NCBI RefSeq assembly: GCF_910592395.1
Contig: NC_088310.1
Coordinates: forward strand, 5,711,501-5,775,500
Origin: Lineus longissimus
Taxonomy: Eukaryota > Nemertea > Pilidiophora > Heteronemertea > Lineidae
Direction of reading: 5' to 3'
Length of the DNA stretch: 64,000 bases
The translations under genes and the position numbers were made by a program. Shown in pieces: positions 12,301-24,910 of this stretch. Every line of letters starts with the position of its first letter. Position 1 is the stretch's first letter. A model generated the notes under the pieces. That model was given only the letters and a program-made list of their open reading frames with translations, ran no database searches and was not told where the DNA came from.

Positions 12301-13720
12301 CTCTCTGCGCCTTCACCTCCATATCTCTTCACGGTGGGGAACTTGCTGGCCAGAAAATGATCATAAGCCTGACATTTGAGCATAAGTTTCGCAAGGGCCA
12401 CTTTGCGTTCTGGTGGGATGGGTTCGTGCCGTGTTTCTTCATACCTCTGGGCAAACCACTCACGTTCTTCAAGGCTCTGGCAATAAATGAAAAGAAAGAA
12501 GGTAACAATAGGCAGTGCAAGCAAAACTACAGCATCCACTAGGGTACTGTATGGTTGTGACAGAGACGCGACACCATTTTTCTTCAAGTTTTGACGACAA
12601 GATTTTGGAGACTTACCTGTAGTTGTTGAAACTCCACTGCTACTGTACCGCAATATATTTCTCGGAGTTTTTGTATAACGTCACTGGTGGTTGCTGTGGT
12701 TACACCAGTGTTGAGAATGCCATGGAGATCATGGAGAGTGGCCTGCTCGTGTGCGAGCCCATAATGTGACAATTCCAATTCTGGGGCAGACCTGTAATTT
12801 GAAAGAAACTTGTTCATCAGGATCATTCAGTGAGACATACAACGGTGTCCACAAGAAATTGCAAACTCTCAGATAATAACTCTGTTATCCTTAATTGCAC
12901 CCTTTCATCTTTTTGAAAAATTATTTTTCCATCAGATTGGCTTTGCCATCTGAAGTTATAGTACAGTAAAGACAGCATCATTGGTAGTGTCAAATCTGGT
13001 ATTGCAAAGTAACTCATAAAATTAGGACACATGTACACAGTGAAGAACAACATCATGTCCAACTTTACATCAAAAAGATTGAATTAAATTTAAGAAATTG
13101 ACTGACACTCGTTTGGCTAGCTTGAGTGGATCTAAGGTTGCCTCCTTGTGGCCATGTTCCCTGTACGCCGTCACCAAACGAAATAGATTTCCACTTGAAA
13201 TTCGGTTCTCAATCGCCTCAGCATCTGAAGAAAAAAGGATTTTGGATGTGAACAGCCTCAGAAGGGTAGAATCAAATAATCATATATACTCAGGCCATAT
13301 AATCTTAATTTCTACCGTAGATGTACAATCATCACAATAATGTCAATAAAAAACTGATCGACACCACTGTCCAATATTGAATATCTTGTCAATGTCAACC
13401 CAAAGACACTTGAGCTTGAGGACGAACATCCCATGCGGTGCCATAAAGGCTTTCATTCATGCCCAAGATAAAACAACATGTAGTAGGCCTACCACTACGG
13501 ATTGGTACGCTTTTTAAAAATTGTATTGACTGAATTAGTATTGTCATTGTGATAAGCGGCATCAATCAATTTTACTGTTACCTGGAATTCCAACTGACTT
13601 TTGGGTGGTTTTGGGGCGAAATCCATGTACACCTGTTTTGGAATGATAACTACGAAATCTCTGGCAACTAGCAAAACGATGGAAATATGTTGACAATCGT
13701 ATATTATTCTGGGAAAACAT
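6337..13720 (-). CDS. DHTKD1: 2-oxoadipate dehydrogenase E1 component, mitochondrial
   Basis: Thiamine-diphosphate E1 subunit that decarboxylates 2-oxoadipate in lysine and tryptophan breakdown, in the mitochondrial matrix. Twenty coding exons join with intact GT-AG borders and phases: 13720-13582, 13224-13107, 12791-12617, 12476-12257, 12048-11951, 11640-11577, 11451-11378, 11042-10899, 10643-10528, 10284-10209, 10113-9922, 9785-9552, 9376-9256, 8996-8857, 8504-8348, 8086-7884, 7663-7418, 7122-7059, 6818-6733, 6444-6337. The product is 924 residues, close to human DHTKD1 (about 919). Residues 1-30 are rich in Arg/Ser without acidic residues, as in a mitochondrial presequence. Motifs: MPHRGR (227-232), thiamine-diphosphate GDG (337-339) paired with NNQ (370-372), WGHNELDE (438-445). 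The C-terminal half closely follows DHTKD1 ([13 protein letters not shown]) rather than OGDH, and the long OGDH N-terminal extension is absent. Exon 2 uses a weaker donor, GTCAGT, the least certain border. The start is the ATG at 13720, giving the targeting peptide. Confidence 0.95.
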
Positions 13721-13767
13721 GTTTTTGACGTTATTTGAAGGACGAATTGAGGACAAAAAAGTTCGCC
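13721..13767. promoter_or_regulatory. 47-bp gap between divergent start codons
   Basis: The DHTKD1 ATG ends at 13720 on the minus strand and a Kozak-like GCCATGC begins a plus-strand frame at 13768. If both are genes, their 5' UTRs and promoter elements overlap. No TATA or CCAAT box is visible in this gap. Confidence 0.3.
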
Positions 13768-14739
13768 ATGCCGAGAACCATCTATGAAGAGATCATGAAA
13801 CTAATGTTGGGATTTGATAACCAGCTGGGAGAGTTGAACGAGGCAAAAATAATCGATGGATTAAATAACCCGCCGAGGTCATGCCGATATATCATCATCA
13901 TCATCATCATCATCATCATTCAGTCGGATCAATTCTTTTGTTTTTAATGAATATTTTTATTTCCCCTATCTTATCTTTTTAGTACATTTGAATATATATA
14001 CCTACTGGTAATATATATATTACTAGCACTGTACCCGTGGCGCAGGCAGGTTCAAATGGGCTATACCTTGAATAGATTGAGTTGCAATGAAAATCTAATG
14101 CAATATCAAAGGAGAAGGAGAACCCAGATAGGCCTTCACATGTCGGCCTCCAAATGGCTCGGACCAATTGCACTATCACTACTATAACTTTAAAATGCGT
14201 GCTCCTCCTACATGTAGCATGATCTCGAGCAAGGCACTTAGTCGACAGGCAAGCTAGAAGTTCAGCACCGTGAGCAGCTCCTTGAATTGATAAGGCCATG
14301 CCAAGTTCAGAGTGCCTCTTCAGAGACATCAAGTTTTGAAAGCTGTGGTGAGCACATAAACATACCATGGTAACCTTAATTTGAAAATCCCTTCATAATC
14401 AAGGGCTAGCTCTGGCTAATACAGCACCCATATACAATAGACCATCAATTTGACCCCAGCTCCTTACTGCGGGAAAACCCAAGTCCAGCAACCAAAAGTA
14501 CCAAAAATACGTTTTTGTTTACATTTGAAATGCACACATGCGTTTGTTTACAATTATCTCGAAGATCAGGTGACCTGCAATCGTGGATTGAAAATAACAT
14601 TAACCTGGGTTTAGCAGGTCAACAGGTACAGGCTGTTCCAATCATCCCCTTACAGCCAGCCGTTCAACAGGTAATGTTAGTCACCCCACAGGGAGTGCAG
14701 GTGATTGATCAAGCCCCTGCAATAACTAAGCAGCAATGA
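13768..14739 (+). CDS. doubtful small two-exon gene with its second exon inside a Helitron
   Basis: ATG at 13768 in good context (TTCGCCATGC) opens a frame with protein-like composition (MPRTIYEEIMKLMLGFDNQL). A weak donor (GTCATG) after 13877 can be joined in phase to an acceptor ending CGAAG at 14564, giving exons 13768-13877 and 14565-14739 and a 94-residue product ending in a hydrophobic, Gln/Val/Pro-rich tail (VQAVPIIPLQPAVQQ). A strong AATAAA follows at 15114. Against it: both splice sites are weak, the second exon lies within a Helitron, and the matching region of the other Helitron copy is frame-disrupted. I do not recognise the product. Without splicing, the frame runs into an ATC microsatellite and stops at 13947. 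Confidence 0.3.
13892..13919 (+). repeat. (ATC)n microsatellite
   Basis: About nine uninterrupted ATC units, in what would be the intron of the small plus-strand gene. Confidence 0.9.
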
Positions 14740-14941
14740 CTTGGCTTCTGTGAGTGGTAAGGAGAATTGACAGTGTCCGATTAAAAATCCCTCATTACTG
14801 CTCCGCTGAAGTAAATTTCCGAAAAAAAAACATAACGTTGCATCAGGATAACATATCACCTGCAAACGTGCAAAATTTCGAGACGAAACACGACCCCCAA
14901 ATGGCACTTTATCGAGCCGCCTTATAGTATTATGATACAGA
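14023..14941 (-). mobile_element. non-autonomous Helitron, copy 1 (919 bp)
   Basis: Read on the minus strand it begins TCTGTATCATAATACTAT and ends CACGGGTACAGTGCTAG, i.e. 5' TC and 3' CTAG. It is flanked by host A on the left (14942) and T on the right (14022), as expected for Helitron insertion between A and T without target duplication. The subterminal GC-rich segment CCTGCGCCACGG could form a short imperfect hairpin. A second copy with the same ends is at 49122-50217. No Rep or helicase frame is present, so it depends on an autonomous partner. A plus-strand open frame (14530-14739) lies inside and may be a captured gene fragment. Confidence 0.8.
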
Positions 14942-15113
14942 TTCATCTTTCGTCAACCTCCTACGATAAGTGCCTGCTCATGAATCAAAGTGCCTAACTC
15001 ACCTACTAATACATGTATTTGTATTTCTGCCTTAGTTATGTGCACCTTTTATGTAACCGCACTGACTCTCCATGTTCATTGTATCATCATGTACCATTTT
15101 CAAACAAATATTA

Positions 15114-15119
15114 AATAAA
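15114..15119 (+). terminator. polyadenylation signal AATAAA
   Basis: AATAAA on the plus strand, outside and downstream of the Helitron and 330 bp before the RING gene start. It would end a transcript starting near 13768, or one initiated within the Helitron. Confidence 0.45.
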
Positions 15120-15271
15120 AAACAAATTCCTAGTGAGTGAGATTTGAATTAGTTTTTTTTCTTGTTTTCTCAAATATACCTAAAATGAGTTAAGTGAGAA
15201 TCTTTTTGTCGGAGAGCAACTAATTGCAGACCAGCGATTTAAATCGCGGCTCGTTTGCCTTATTAGCACCG

Positions 15272-15279
15272 TGACGTCA
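15272..15279. promoter_or_regulatory. cAMP-response element upstream of the RING gene
   Basis: Perfect TGACGTCA palindrome about 165 bp upstream of the ATG of the RING-finger gene, in CpG-containing sequence. This placement is typical of CREB/ATF-bound core promoters. Confidence 0.5.
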
Positions 15280-15443
15280 CAATTGTTTGACGCAATGCGT
15301 TGCCACACAGCAACGACGCGGGAAAGACGTCGCTCAGTTTTCGTTTGCGAAAAGATGTCAAAAACCGCCTTCATGTACCATGAGAAGTAACAGCAAAAGA
15401 ATATAGCGCTGACCTGTGTGGAGTGGAGATCGTGTTTGCCACC

Positions 15444-17144
15444 ATGTTACAATCAAAAAGCCCGACAGAGGAGTGTGATTTCTGTGGTCAGAAAGCGGTA
15501 ACTTTCACGGCTGCGTGCGGCCACCACAAGGTTTGTGTCCGCTGTAATGCGACGAAGAAGGCGACGTCCGCGTGCTCTGCTTGTCTCCGACCAGGCCGGT
15601 CGGATGAAGACGACGGTAAGGAACGCTGGTGTTCATTTCTTGGATGCGACATCTTTGTGCATCTGGCCGCGTCATCTTTTTTACATTCACGAGACAGTCA
15701 GTCCGTGACGAAAAAAGCAAAAAAAGCTCGCTCAAGCACTTAACTTGCACTTTTCAGAGAACTCCGATCTGGATGGTAACAATGAAGAATGGGAGGCACT
15801 GTTACAACCCACTAAAATCAGAAAACCATCTTGGCTTACCGCTCCGACACAACCCAAAATATCAAACAGGGTGTCCACAAACGTGCAGGTGAGACTACCG
15901 ATATTTGAAACCATGCCAATTTTCTTACGACCGTCACAACCTTCCCAACTCACCCCAGAGAATAACACAACCAAGTCCACAGAAGCTGGAATCTCGGACA
16001 ACATCAGCCCTTTCGAGACAGAGACGGACAAATCCAGCCCAACGCGGGTCCACCGTAAACCACGGCGACTCCAGGGACAAATTGCTTCTCAGATGCATTT
16101 AAAGCCGGAGAAAAGCTTACTACAAAGCACGGAAACCCATTTGGGTGTAATTGACGAACTAGTTGTGCCAGTAGGTCTAGCGCGGGACTCTGAATCCAGC
16201 CCAGGGGACGAGGGGCAAGGTGTCGCTAGCTGGGGCGCCAAGACACCCGGTGCTATAATGTACTCGGAGTTGCGCGGGCTCCCAAGCATGTATGACCGGC
16301 GACGACCGAGGGTACCGTGGGAGTTTCAAAGCTTTGCAAATCTTGGCGAGAGGTGTACGATGATGTGGAGAGAGCAGACAGGCCAAAGTCCACCGAGAGA
16401 TCTTGACGAAAATGATCAGATTGTCATGGGACAAGGAGATGTGACGCAGCCCGACGACTCGTCCGATTGTGGGCTGGGCTACATTGAACTCGAGCCGTCG
16501 GAAGACGGCACGATTGACTACGAGGATTCCCCCCTTTCAAGCTCGATCTCAATATCCTCGAGGGAAAATAACACATCACCTTGTAAAGGTAAATCACTTC
16601 ATTTGCATCAGCATTTTCGATCGATCAACACTCAGACGAAACTGATGCGACCGGACATTGCTGTCTGCCGGGAGGGGATAGTCAATTTGGTATAGTCACA
16701 ACCTAAGGGCTATTTTTGAAACCGGCGACTTCAATCACAATTTTTTTGAGGAAGTCCAATGCGTTTATAGAGACATGTTCCGTGCTGGGGCTGGGGCACT
16801 GACGGCCGTCTCTTTCACTTTGTGATTTCCATATTGACGAGAGTTGTGGGATATAGGCCTACAATGCCGGGAGAGGGGGGGGGGGGGTCATTCATCAGAG
16901 TTTAACGTCTCGGCTACGTGATTTCTTTTCAGGCCAGCGAATAACGTACGACAATTCTTGGGTGGTCCCGGACGGATCATCCATGAAGGAGCAAAAAATT
17001 GAAGATGACGACACCTATAGTGACTTTGATAGTGAGATGGAAGGACCCGGCTTCGAGAGCGACGACGAGGCGGAGGACTGGGAGGGGGATGATGACTTCT
17101 GGGTCACCAGCGATAGAATCACAAGGAAGGGGTTTGTTGTCTAG
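15444..17144 (+). CDS. RING-HC finger protein with long disordered, acidic C-terminus
   Basis: Coding exons 15444-15615, 15758-16588 and 16933-17144 join in phase 1 at both introns (donors GTAAGG and GTAAAT; acceptors TTTTCAG and TTTTCAG), giving 404 residues. The start is the ATG in a perfect Kozak context, GCCACCATG. Residues 11-47 form a cross-brace zinc finger: C11, C14, C25, H27, C31, C34, C44, C47, the C3HC4 spacing of RING-HC domains, so a ubiquitin E3 ligase role is likely but unproven. The rest has no recognised domain: a Ser/Thr/Pro-rich middle, a conserved-looking patch around RRRPRVPWEFQSFANLGERC, then strongly acidic runs near the C-terminus (DDEAEDWEGDDDFW). No membrane segment is seen. 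Neighbouring AATAAA at 17682 gives a 3' UTR of about 540 nt. The family beyond RING is not recognised. Confidence 0.8.
16875..16887 (+). repeat. G homopolymer in intron 2 of the RING gene
   Basis: Run of about 13 G between exons 2 and 3, polymorphism-prone and a possible sequencing error spot. Confidence 0.8.
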
Positions 17145-17681
17145 AAGTTGACAAAACACATTTTTATCCCAAAGCAAGAGACTGGAGATAAAGCCTGCGT
17201 TAAAAACACTAGCCTCTACATCTTTCTGAAACTAACTCAAGAAGACCATATTATATACACCACACTTGAGGTATGTATCATGTCACATTTAGTCAAAAAA
17301 TCTTGACTTTGATGAGAAATTGACCGCAGATTTCTTTCACTGTGAATAGTCTACTGAATGTTAAGATTTTACTTTATTCATCATTGACGATATATAGTTG
17401 CGGCTTGTCAAAAACGATGACGTATACAATGTACATGTGCATGGCAATTGACATAGTCAGGCTCTAGTAATCATCTTCTAAAAACACTACATGAGTTGGT
17501 CATCACCACAAAATTCGGGTTTATTTTATATCATAGAAGTTCAATGGCCAATGGTTGTCGTCACAACCACAAGATGACGATAGACTGACATTTTGTAAAG
17601 GCTGAACCAAATTATGAATGTGTCTAAGCCTTAGTTATGGTCAGTTCATCGTAACCAGTCGTCGGGTCGAACTCCCTATGG

Positions 17682-17687
17682 AATAAA
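17682..17687 (+). terminator. polyadenylation signal AATAAA of the RING gene
   Basis: First clear AATAAA after the stop codon at 17144, about 540 bp downstream on the plus strand. Confidence 0.45.
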
Positions 17688-20600
17688 TTTTTCAGAAGGG
17701 ACATTTAAGACTGCTACACTGACCGGCTGCGGGCGAATAAAAAGACTATACCGTTCTCGTTCATGATTTCTGATGTTTTGTCGTCCTCGCCGGGCCCCAT
17801 TAGTTAGGAAGCAAGTAAGCTCAAAACATTTCGTTTCATGCACATTACAGCTCGTCATGTAGTTAAACAATGAAACATGTTATGAGCCAACTTGCTTTCT
17901 TCAAACAACCGGGCCTAAGTGTTCGACGCAGGGGATATTTTGGTAGACAGTATCGGGGTAATTGGCTGCAATATAGGACGTCAGTAGCAGGCGGACCTAA
18001 AATTAACTGATGGTTAATCTACATTATATACTTAATTAACTTCATCTATCATTTTTTCACTAGAGTAGGACAGTTGATTGACCTTGTCCAAATTAACACT
18101 TTCTATTTACTCTTTTAATCATATGAATGTTTTCGGTTGATACCGCGGGATAATATTTATATTTATTAGAAAAAGGCCGCTTTGAGGCAAGTTCTTCCCC
18201 ATGGGTCTGGGCCTTAGCACTGTAACATGTGACCTATTCATGATTTTGCCCTATTCAGCTTTCTCTCTGTGGAGCTCAGATATCGATTAGACAGAACCAG
18301 AAGTACATTACCATCATATCGTCCTTGTTGATTCTGGGCAGAATACAGTAGACCCTCCGAGACTTGACTAAGTAGTCATATTTGCATGTCAATAACTGAT
18401 CTTGCCCGTTGGGATATACTTGAACATAGATTGATACCTTTTGGGAGATTTCTTCATATCAATATTTTATTGAAGCTTTGTTTCTCTGCTCCTTTGTCAG
18501 ACCGGATCCTAGACTCGTGGTTCAAAGTTTGCCCCAAACCGTTCTCTACACTTGTTTGAGTGTGTTCTGGAGATGTAGCATTGAGAATATTGAGCAATCG
18601 GCTTGCAAGGCTGACAACTAAGCTCGACCCTGCTTAAAGCCAGCCGCGCTTGTGGCTTTTCTTTGCATCAAATACCTTCTGGGGCCGAGCGTAATTTTAC
18701 CTGGCGGCGACCTCCGCAGCGCGGTAAAACGTCCTAATATGAGATATTCAAGTTGTAGGCATTCTAAACCTAGGCAATGTTTTTAGGGTACTAGTCATGA
18801 TTATTTTTGACCTGCAGCGATATTTTTAGAATCTATTTTCATACATTTGACAGTTTGTCAAGACACAATCTGATAAATTAATTTCCCTATAAAATACAAA
18901 ACATAAACAAACGAATTAGTCTAGACAAATGTGATAGTTTAAGAACTTCGAGGTGGTTGTTGTGTTGATGGTGTGGTACCCGGCCGCACTCCGAATTGCA
19001 TGCCACATTTTGTTTCTTTCCTGTTGATTCCACCGCGTAGTCACGTCTTCAAGTCTATGGAAACTGTCCATAATGATTATCTACTGATCATGGACAATCA
19101 TAATCTAAACCCGTACATAAGGCGTTGCCCAAGTTTAGTTAGAGAATTATATCCCTTCTGTTAGGATTGTCGGGATATCCTTCTATAAACCATGACAACG
19201 GCCAGGCATATTTTATAGATCTATATTGATATGTACTAGCCGATTTTTTTCTATCACCAGCCTGTGGACATCAAGGTTTTTAAATTCATTTCCGGCGGTT
19301 TCGATTTATACTTTGACGCGCACTTCCTCAATCGTCATAGCCAAACTCTCCATAAATTATGGATCATGTCGATTAATTACTTCGATTAGAATATCTCAGG
19401 TGGAAGACATCAGGTTTGCTATGGCCTCCAGGTGGAATATCATTCCAGGCATTCCGTGAAGTATTTAGGCCTACTTTTTCCAAGGTGGAGTCATATTTAA
19501 AGGGACAATGGCCATGAGGGCGGCGCCACCGATGAAGAGTCGCAGGATCGATTGACGTCCCGAGGTGACTTGACCACTGGACTCGTGGCGGTGATATATG
19601 CAAAATATCAATTTTCATTTGATCGGATAATAAAATTTAACGAAGTGATGTTATCAGGGCAAGATGTTGCAGACGTGGATTACGGTTCCTTTAAAAAAAT
19701 CTGGTTCCCGGTGGCCTTTCCCGCCTCCACACATCCTCAATCGTTCTATATTTAGACTTGAAATCACTTTTAGATAATTCTATGTTTTTCATCAATGACA
19801 TTTACTATAAAAATTAATATCAAAAGAAGCTTTTAATGACCTTTAATGTTATGAATAACAATTTAGTGTTACCAGGGCAAAGCGTCATTCGAAGTGTAAC
19901 TACCACTGCATTCCAAATTAGGCCTATCAAAAAGAACGCTTAACATTTTCGTAAATCAGTTATTAAGTGTATTGTTTGCTTGTGATGAATATATAAAACA
20001 TTACTCATGGAGCTCCCAAGGCCGTTCACGAGTCATGCTGAAGAAATAAACATTATCAACTAATTTTAATGTTTTCATCATCCTGTCTTTAAGTATGATT
20101 GCCGGCAAAGCGAAACAGGTCTCAGTCGGGTGTCGAACGGATAAGGCTTATTTGCAAAGTTTTCTATAATTAGGTTGTGTCATAATATCAAAATAGCATA
20201 AGGCCGCAGGGAAACGCAGGCACGCTTTCCTCGAGTTACTTTCCAGACTATATAGGGTTGAGATCGCCACACCCCGTGCTGCATTCACATGTAAACATTA
20301 CAACAAGCAAAGGCAAGTTGCCAACTCGTCTAGCCAGGCCAGTAAACTACACCGAAGCACTTTTACGTGCAGGCGCTTCGCCAATTCTTAGGACATCGCC
20401 TGTGAGAAGTTCGCGAACTGTAACATTTTGACAGACCAGCAGAATAAAACTTTACAAACCACTCGCTGGGCGATTTGCGCAAAACCAGCAAAGTTTAGAT
20501 CTTCCTGCTGACATCAACAGGTGCTAAATACGAAACTCAGATGTTGTTACAAACAAATTTGTAACCTTTGTCTCGTTTTTTTACCGCACAGCGCAGGTCT

Positions 20601-23600
20601 ACGCGAGCGTATGGATTTTTGCCAAGTTTGTGGGTGGAGTTCGCTGTGAGTGCGATGAGACCTTGTAACGTGATGCAAGGTGCTTTTTCTTTTCCCGATG
20701 ACTGAGCTTTTCTTTCCACGACCTTTCTTGTGGGATACTGTAAGGAAAAGGATGGTCAAGCATTGTTCTGATTTAATGTATGTAACATTAGTCCCTGCGA
20801 CATGCGAGTCAATATTGTTGGCAATTCCCTACCATCCACGAGCGGCCCAACGTTGACGTCAGAATTAGTATGGACTGCAGGACATCCAGAAAGATGCACG
20901 CCAGAAATTGCTTACTAAAGTTGTCCCAACAACGGAAAAAACTGCCTTTTCCTAGAATCTGCGCACAACATATTTTTTATAACTAATCACGACGGGAATC
21001 GATCAGCTGCCCCAAAGCGAACTTGTGGTGAGCCATGGGAAGTGCGCAGTTCATTGCCCTGATCGGGTGGCTCCCAGAAAAGTTATGTCTGGCTGAGCAC
21101 CTAGTTAACTCGGTGACTCTACCAATTTACTCTAAAGAGTTGAAGTCATGTGAGGACAACGAGTAAGATTACATGAACAAAAGTTGAAAAAAATCAGTTG
21201 AAGGTTTCTTCCGACGGTGATCTGAACTTTTGAAACAATGACAAAGCTGTTCTCTGAGTTGGCTACCTGCTACAAAATATCGTTGTTGATGACCTGTTAA
21301 GTCTTTTCGGCTGTTTTAAACTCGTGATGTTTTGATTTGTAAATCTATGCCCGGGGGTGTGCCTTTTTATTAGGTACGCGAGTGCAACCTCGACGCAATA
21401 ACGGAATGGTGGATTTTCCAAACAAAATTAAAGTACAAAGATTATACATGCGACACCAGACTACGCGGAACGTCCTTAACCGCGGACTTTGGTAACCAGA
21501 TGATTTCTTTCGAGACCAAAACTCTGTTGCCATAGTGTTGATATCAGTATCGTCACCTTGTCAAAACAACTGGTCAAGACTAAAATGTCAACTCTTTAAA
21601 AATGTCTGTATATATGTTGGCTCCTCCGAGCTTTTTTAGCTTTACATACCATGCCTTCAACTGAGAAGAACCTCGTCATCAGTTGCCTTCTCCGGTAATG
21701 TTCCCGGCTATACTGCGTTCCGGCAACCACTGCCTGACCGCCGTGGCTACGTTGAACCTTCTGTCAATTCTGATGACTTCATGTGACGAATTTGACTCAT
21801 ATAGCAAAGTTGAACCATCACTTCTCACTGGATGACAGAGCAAGAAACGACTTCTAAAGGCTCAGTGTTTGATTGACCTATAGGATAACGGGGAATTACA
21901 GCGACATCTTCAAATGTCTTCCCTTGATTTTGACCATAATTGCGTTGGATGCAGTAGCAAAAACTGCGAAGGGCTCATTGGCTGGTAAGAAAGTCAGATT
22001 TTCAAAAAAAGTTCAGTCTCGGAAAAATGTCGCATACGGCAACATATCACTATTTGCGGCTCTATCAAGCCATTCAAACCAGATCAATCCACAATTCGAA
22101 CGAAGGCTAATTCAGTCCTTCGACGTTCCATGATGAGTCATTTGAATTGACACTTTCAACTGAATTAAAGACGACACCTCGCCGCAGGAACGTTCATTGC
22201 TGTGCCTTCCACGAAACAAACAGATATTTCAATTACAGAGCCTCACACTAACAAATACAAACCCATTAAAACATCCTGCTTTTATTGAATTCCAGCGTTA
22301 AAACAAATAACAATATGAGAAAGACTTGTAAACAATAGCTAGGAATATAATAGGACGTAAAGTTTGCTTTCTTTAAAAACCACATGTGGGTTACGCGTAT
22401 TCAAGTCTCCCCGCAACACATGAAAATGATCCCCTGCAGAGAAAAGGCGTGGGAGTGAATGCCGAAATATCGTCCTTGGTTAGGGGAAACTTTTTAAGGT
22501 CATCTCGATTGTCGTTTACAAAGACAGCAGTGAAGTAAAGGAAGAAATGCATAGCACTTCTTTTCGTGAAAGGAATTCTGGTACCTGAACACAACATATA
22601 CTAAAAAAGGAGAGACACGTTTCTAGCTTTATTGCAAAGAGTCATTGCTGTTACTGCCGACCGGAAAAATGCTTGAGGAAGAATCACCGGAGATTGCCGA
22701 GTTGAAAAACCCTCATTTACTTCAAGAATCAACAAACTTTTCTCAAAAGAAACATCATCCGCGTGTGGAAAATAGCTTTGTAATCTATATATATATTTAA
22801 ATACAACAGTGTTTATAACATATTTGCATAAAACCAGACTACAAATAAACGCTCTTACGTTAACTTTTTTACTTGTCTTACAACGCATGCCACATTCATC
22901 CAAGCTGTCATATCACATTTTTAACCCGCCTCTGCTTTCAACATGGCGTCTGATATGGCCAACCAACAATGGCTGAAGAACATTTTAAGCCTTTCGATAT
23001 AGCAGCACAGAAGGCAAATCAATTGAAACGATCGGGCATGATGCCTGCCATGTATCTCGACTTCGTCCAATTCTCGAACGGTCGAGGTTACATCATGCAT
23101 GTCAGACACTAAAGTACGTTCACTGTCGTAAAACCAATGAGTGTTCTCTGGGGGTACCGGCAGTGGTAAAGTTTCTAAAGCTTAACCAAACCTCCGATTC
23201 TGAGTTCAAATAGGTGAATGAGCTGGTCTGGTAAGAAAAATACTTTTGGCTGAATTTCTAATAATGCACCGGCCTCAGGCGTCTTTCAGTGAGACTCTGA
23301 CGCCATTGTCTAAAGTGAAATAACGTCATTTTTTATAACTCAGCTGATAAAAACATCATATAAACGCACAACCAAAAAGCAAGTCATATCAGAAACATAT
23401 AAAAGAAAAGAGACACACTTCTTGTTAATACCATTTGTTTAAAAACCATCGCCGGAAACTCAGTCGATTGCCAGTTAAAAGGCCGCCATTGCGTCACCAA
23501 AGGCAAATCTGAATCAACAGTGATTTGAAGCATTTTTAACTTCCTGCAGCCGAATACACAGTATACTCCATTGGAGTATAAAGAAATGACGAAACCTCAG

Positions 23601-24558
23601 TACTCTTTAGATGCAGTCAATCAAGTGGTAAAATCAGTTGTTCAGTGATTTTTTTTTCTCAAGAAGAAATTAAAAAGACTAGTCTTTGATAAGTCTTGAT
23701 GCTCTGTAGCTCCATTAAGCGATGGGGTTACTGGAATAATAGATTGCTGTGTACATTTTGGTCAACGACCCAATTAAACTCGACAGAAATTTTTTTTCTG
23801 ATCTCCTGATTTTAACTATTCCAAGCATGTACCGCCAGTAGCTGTAATTCCAAATTTAAAAAAAAATGCTTTACGGATGGAACATTGGTCGGGCTATTAA
23901 ATTCTCGTTGCATATATAGGCCTAGATGTTAGAGAATGTTATTTAATCTCCATGTTATAGATGTCTTATTGAGGAGAAAAATGCTTGTGGTGACATTCTT
24001 ACTGTTTCGTTTTGCTGCGTCACAATATCAACAAAAAGTATCTGGGATGTGTTAGGGCTTCTTTTCAGAGACTGATGGACGATCAAACCAACTGCGAAAT
24101 AGAGGAAGGAGCTTTGGTAAATAAACGGCATTTTTTATTATCAGGCTGACAAAATGGTTGAATTCCAAGTTGGCAAAACAGGAATGAATGTTTACATCGG
24201 GCGCATTATATGAAACTGTGACTGAGAATTGCTCAGTGACCACATAAAAAACGGTTAAATACAAAACGAACGAAATTATTTCACAACCAGAGAGCAGCGT
24301 GAATCTGGGACACACTTGGTGAGTCGATCAGGCCCATCACTAACCCATTTCTTCTTTCACCCACATCCATTTTTCTAATATCAACCATCAGTGTGGTTAA
24401 TGGTTCATTATCTGCAAATTGATGAATGAATCACGTCAAGAGGCTTGATTACATATTACACCTACTACAACCTTCCACGATTTGACCGACAAATTCTAGG
24501 CCTACTTGGCAAACAAGCCCGAAGCAAATGTCGCCTGGCGGTAATGGGCCGGTGTCCA
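17688..24558. other. 6.9-kb gene-free stretch
   Basis: Only short frames are present, none with recognisable domains or paired splice sites. A TGACGTCA site is at 20854-20861 and TAGGCCTA octamers are at 19466, 19919, 23917 and 24497. I see no RNA gene. Confidence 0.4.
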
Positions 24559-24640
24559 TGACGTCACTCCTCATAACCAATCAAAGGAGATGCTTGCAAT
24601 TTGGCGCGCCGGTATCATGCCGGCTGTTATATATATATAT
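24559..24640 (+). promoter_or_regulatory. candidate promoter: CRE, CCAAT box and TATA box
   Basis: TGACGTCA at 24559-24566, CCAAT at 24577-24581 and TATATATATATAT at 24628-24640 are arranged as in a class II promoter reading to the right. A start site is expected about 30 bp after the TATA box. No coding exon follows closely; a strong splice donor at 24911 suggests a noncoding first exon. Confidence 0.45.
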
Positions 24641-24667
24641 GAGAATGTGTTATCCTGCGGTAGTTAC

Positions 24668-24910
24668 AATTACGATTACGATCAGCACCTTGCAGCGAAA
24701 CTATATTATCATTCAGGCAATACGAATCGTGAATAAAGACTGATAAAAGTGTGAACAAGTAGGTCGATAAGTTGCGTGGAGACCTTTTTTAGCTGGCTTC
24801 GAGGACCCTTCTCAGTCGATGGTCGCTTCTTGACGTCTGCCTAAAACGACACGATTTGTTTTGAGAATATTGAGATTATTCGCTTGGAAAAAGTAACTAT
24901 AGGATTTAAA
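24668..24910 (+). other. candidate noncoding first exon
   Basis: Bounded on the left by the expected start after the TATA box and on the right by GTAAGT at 24911-24916 (GGATTTAAA before the donor). The left end is approximate. It has no long open frame. The target gene is unknown; the nearest plus-strand coding exons are the cysteine-rich peptide genes 37 kb to the right. Confidence 0.25.

Noticed and set aside
6337-13720. Calling the E1 gene OGDH
   Set aside because: Length, missing OGDH N-terminal extension and C-terminal motifs match DHTKD1 more closely.
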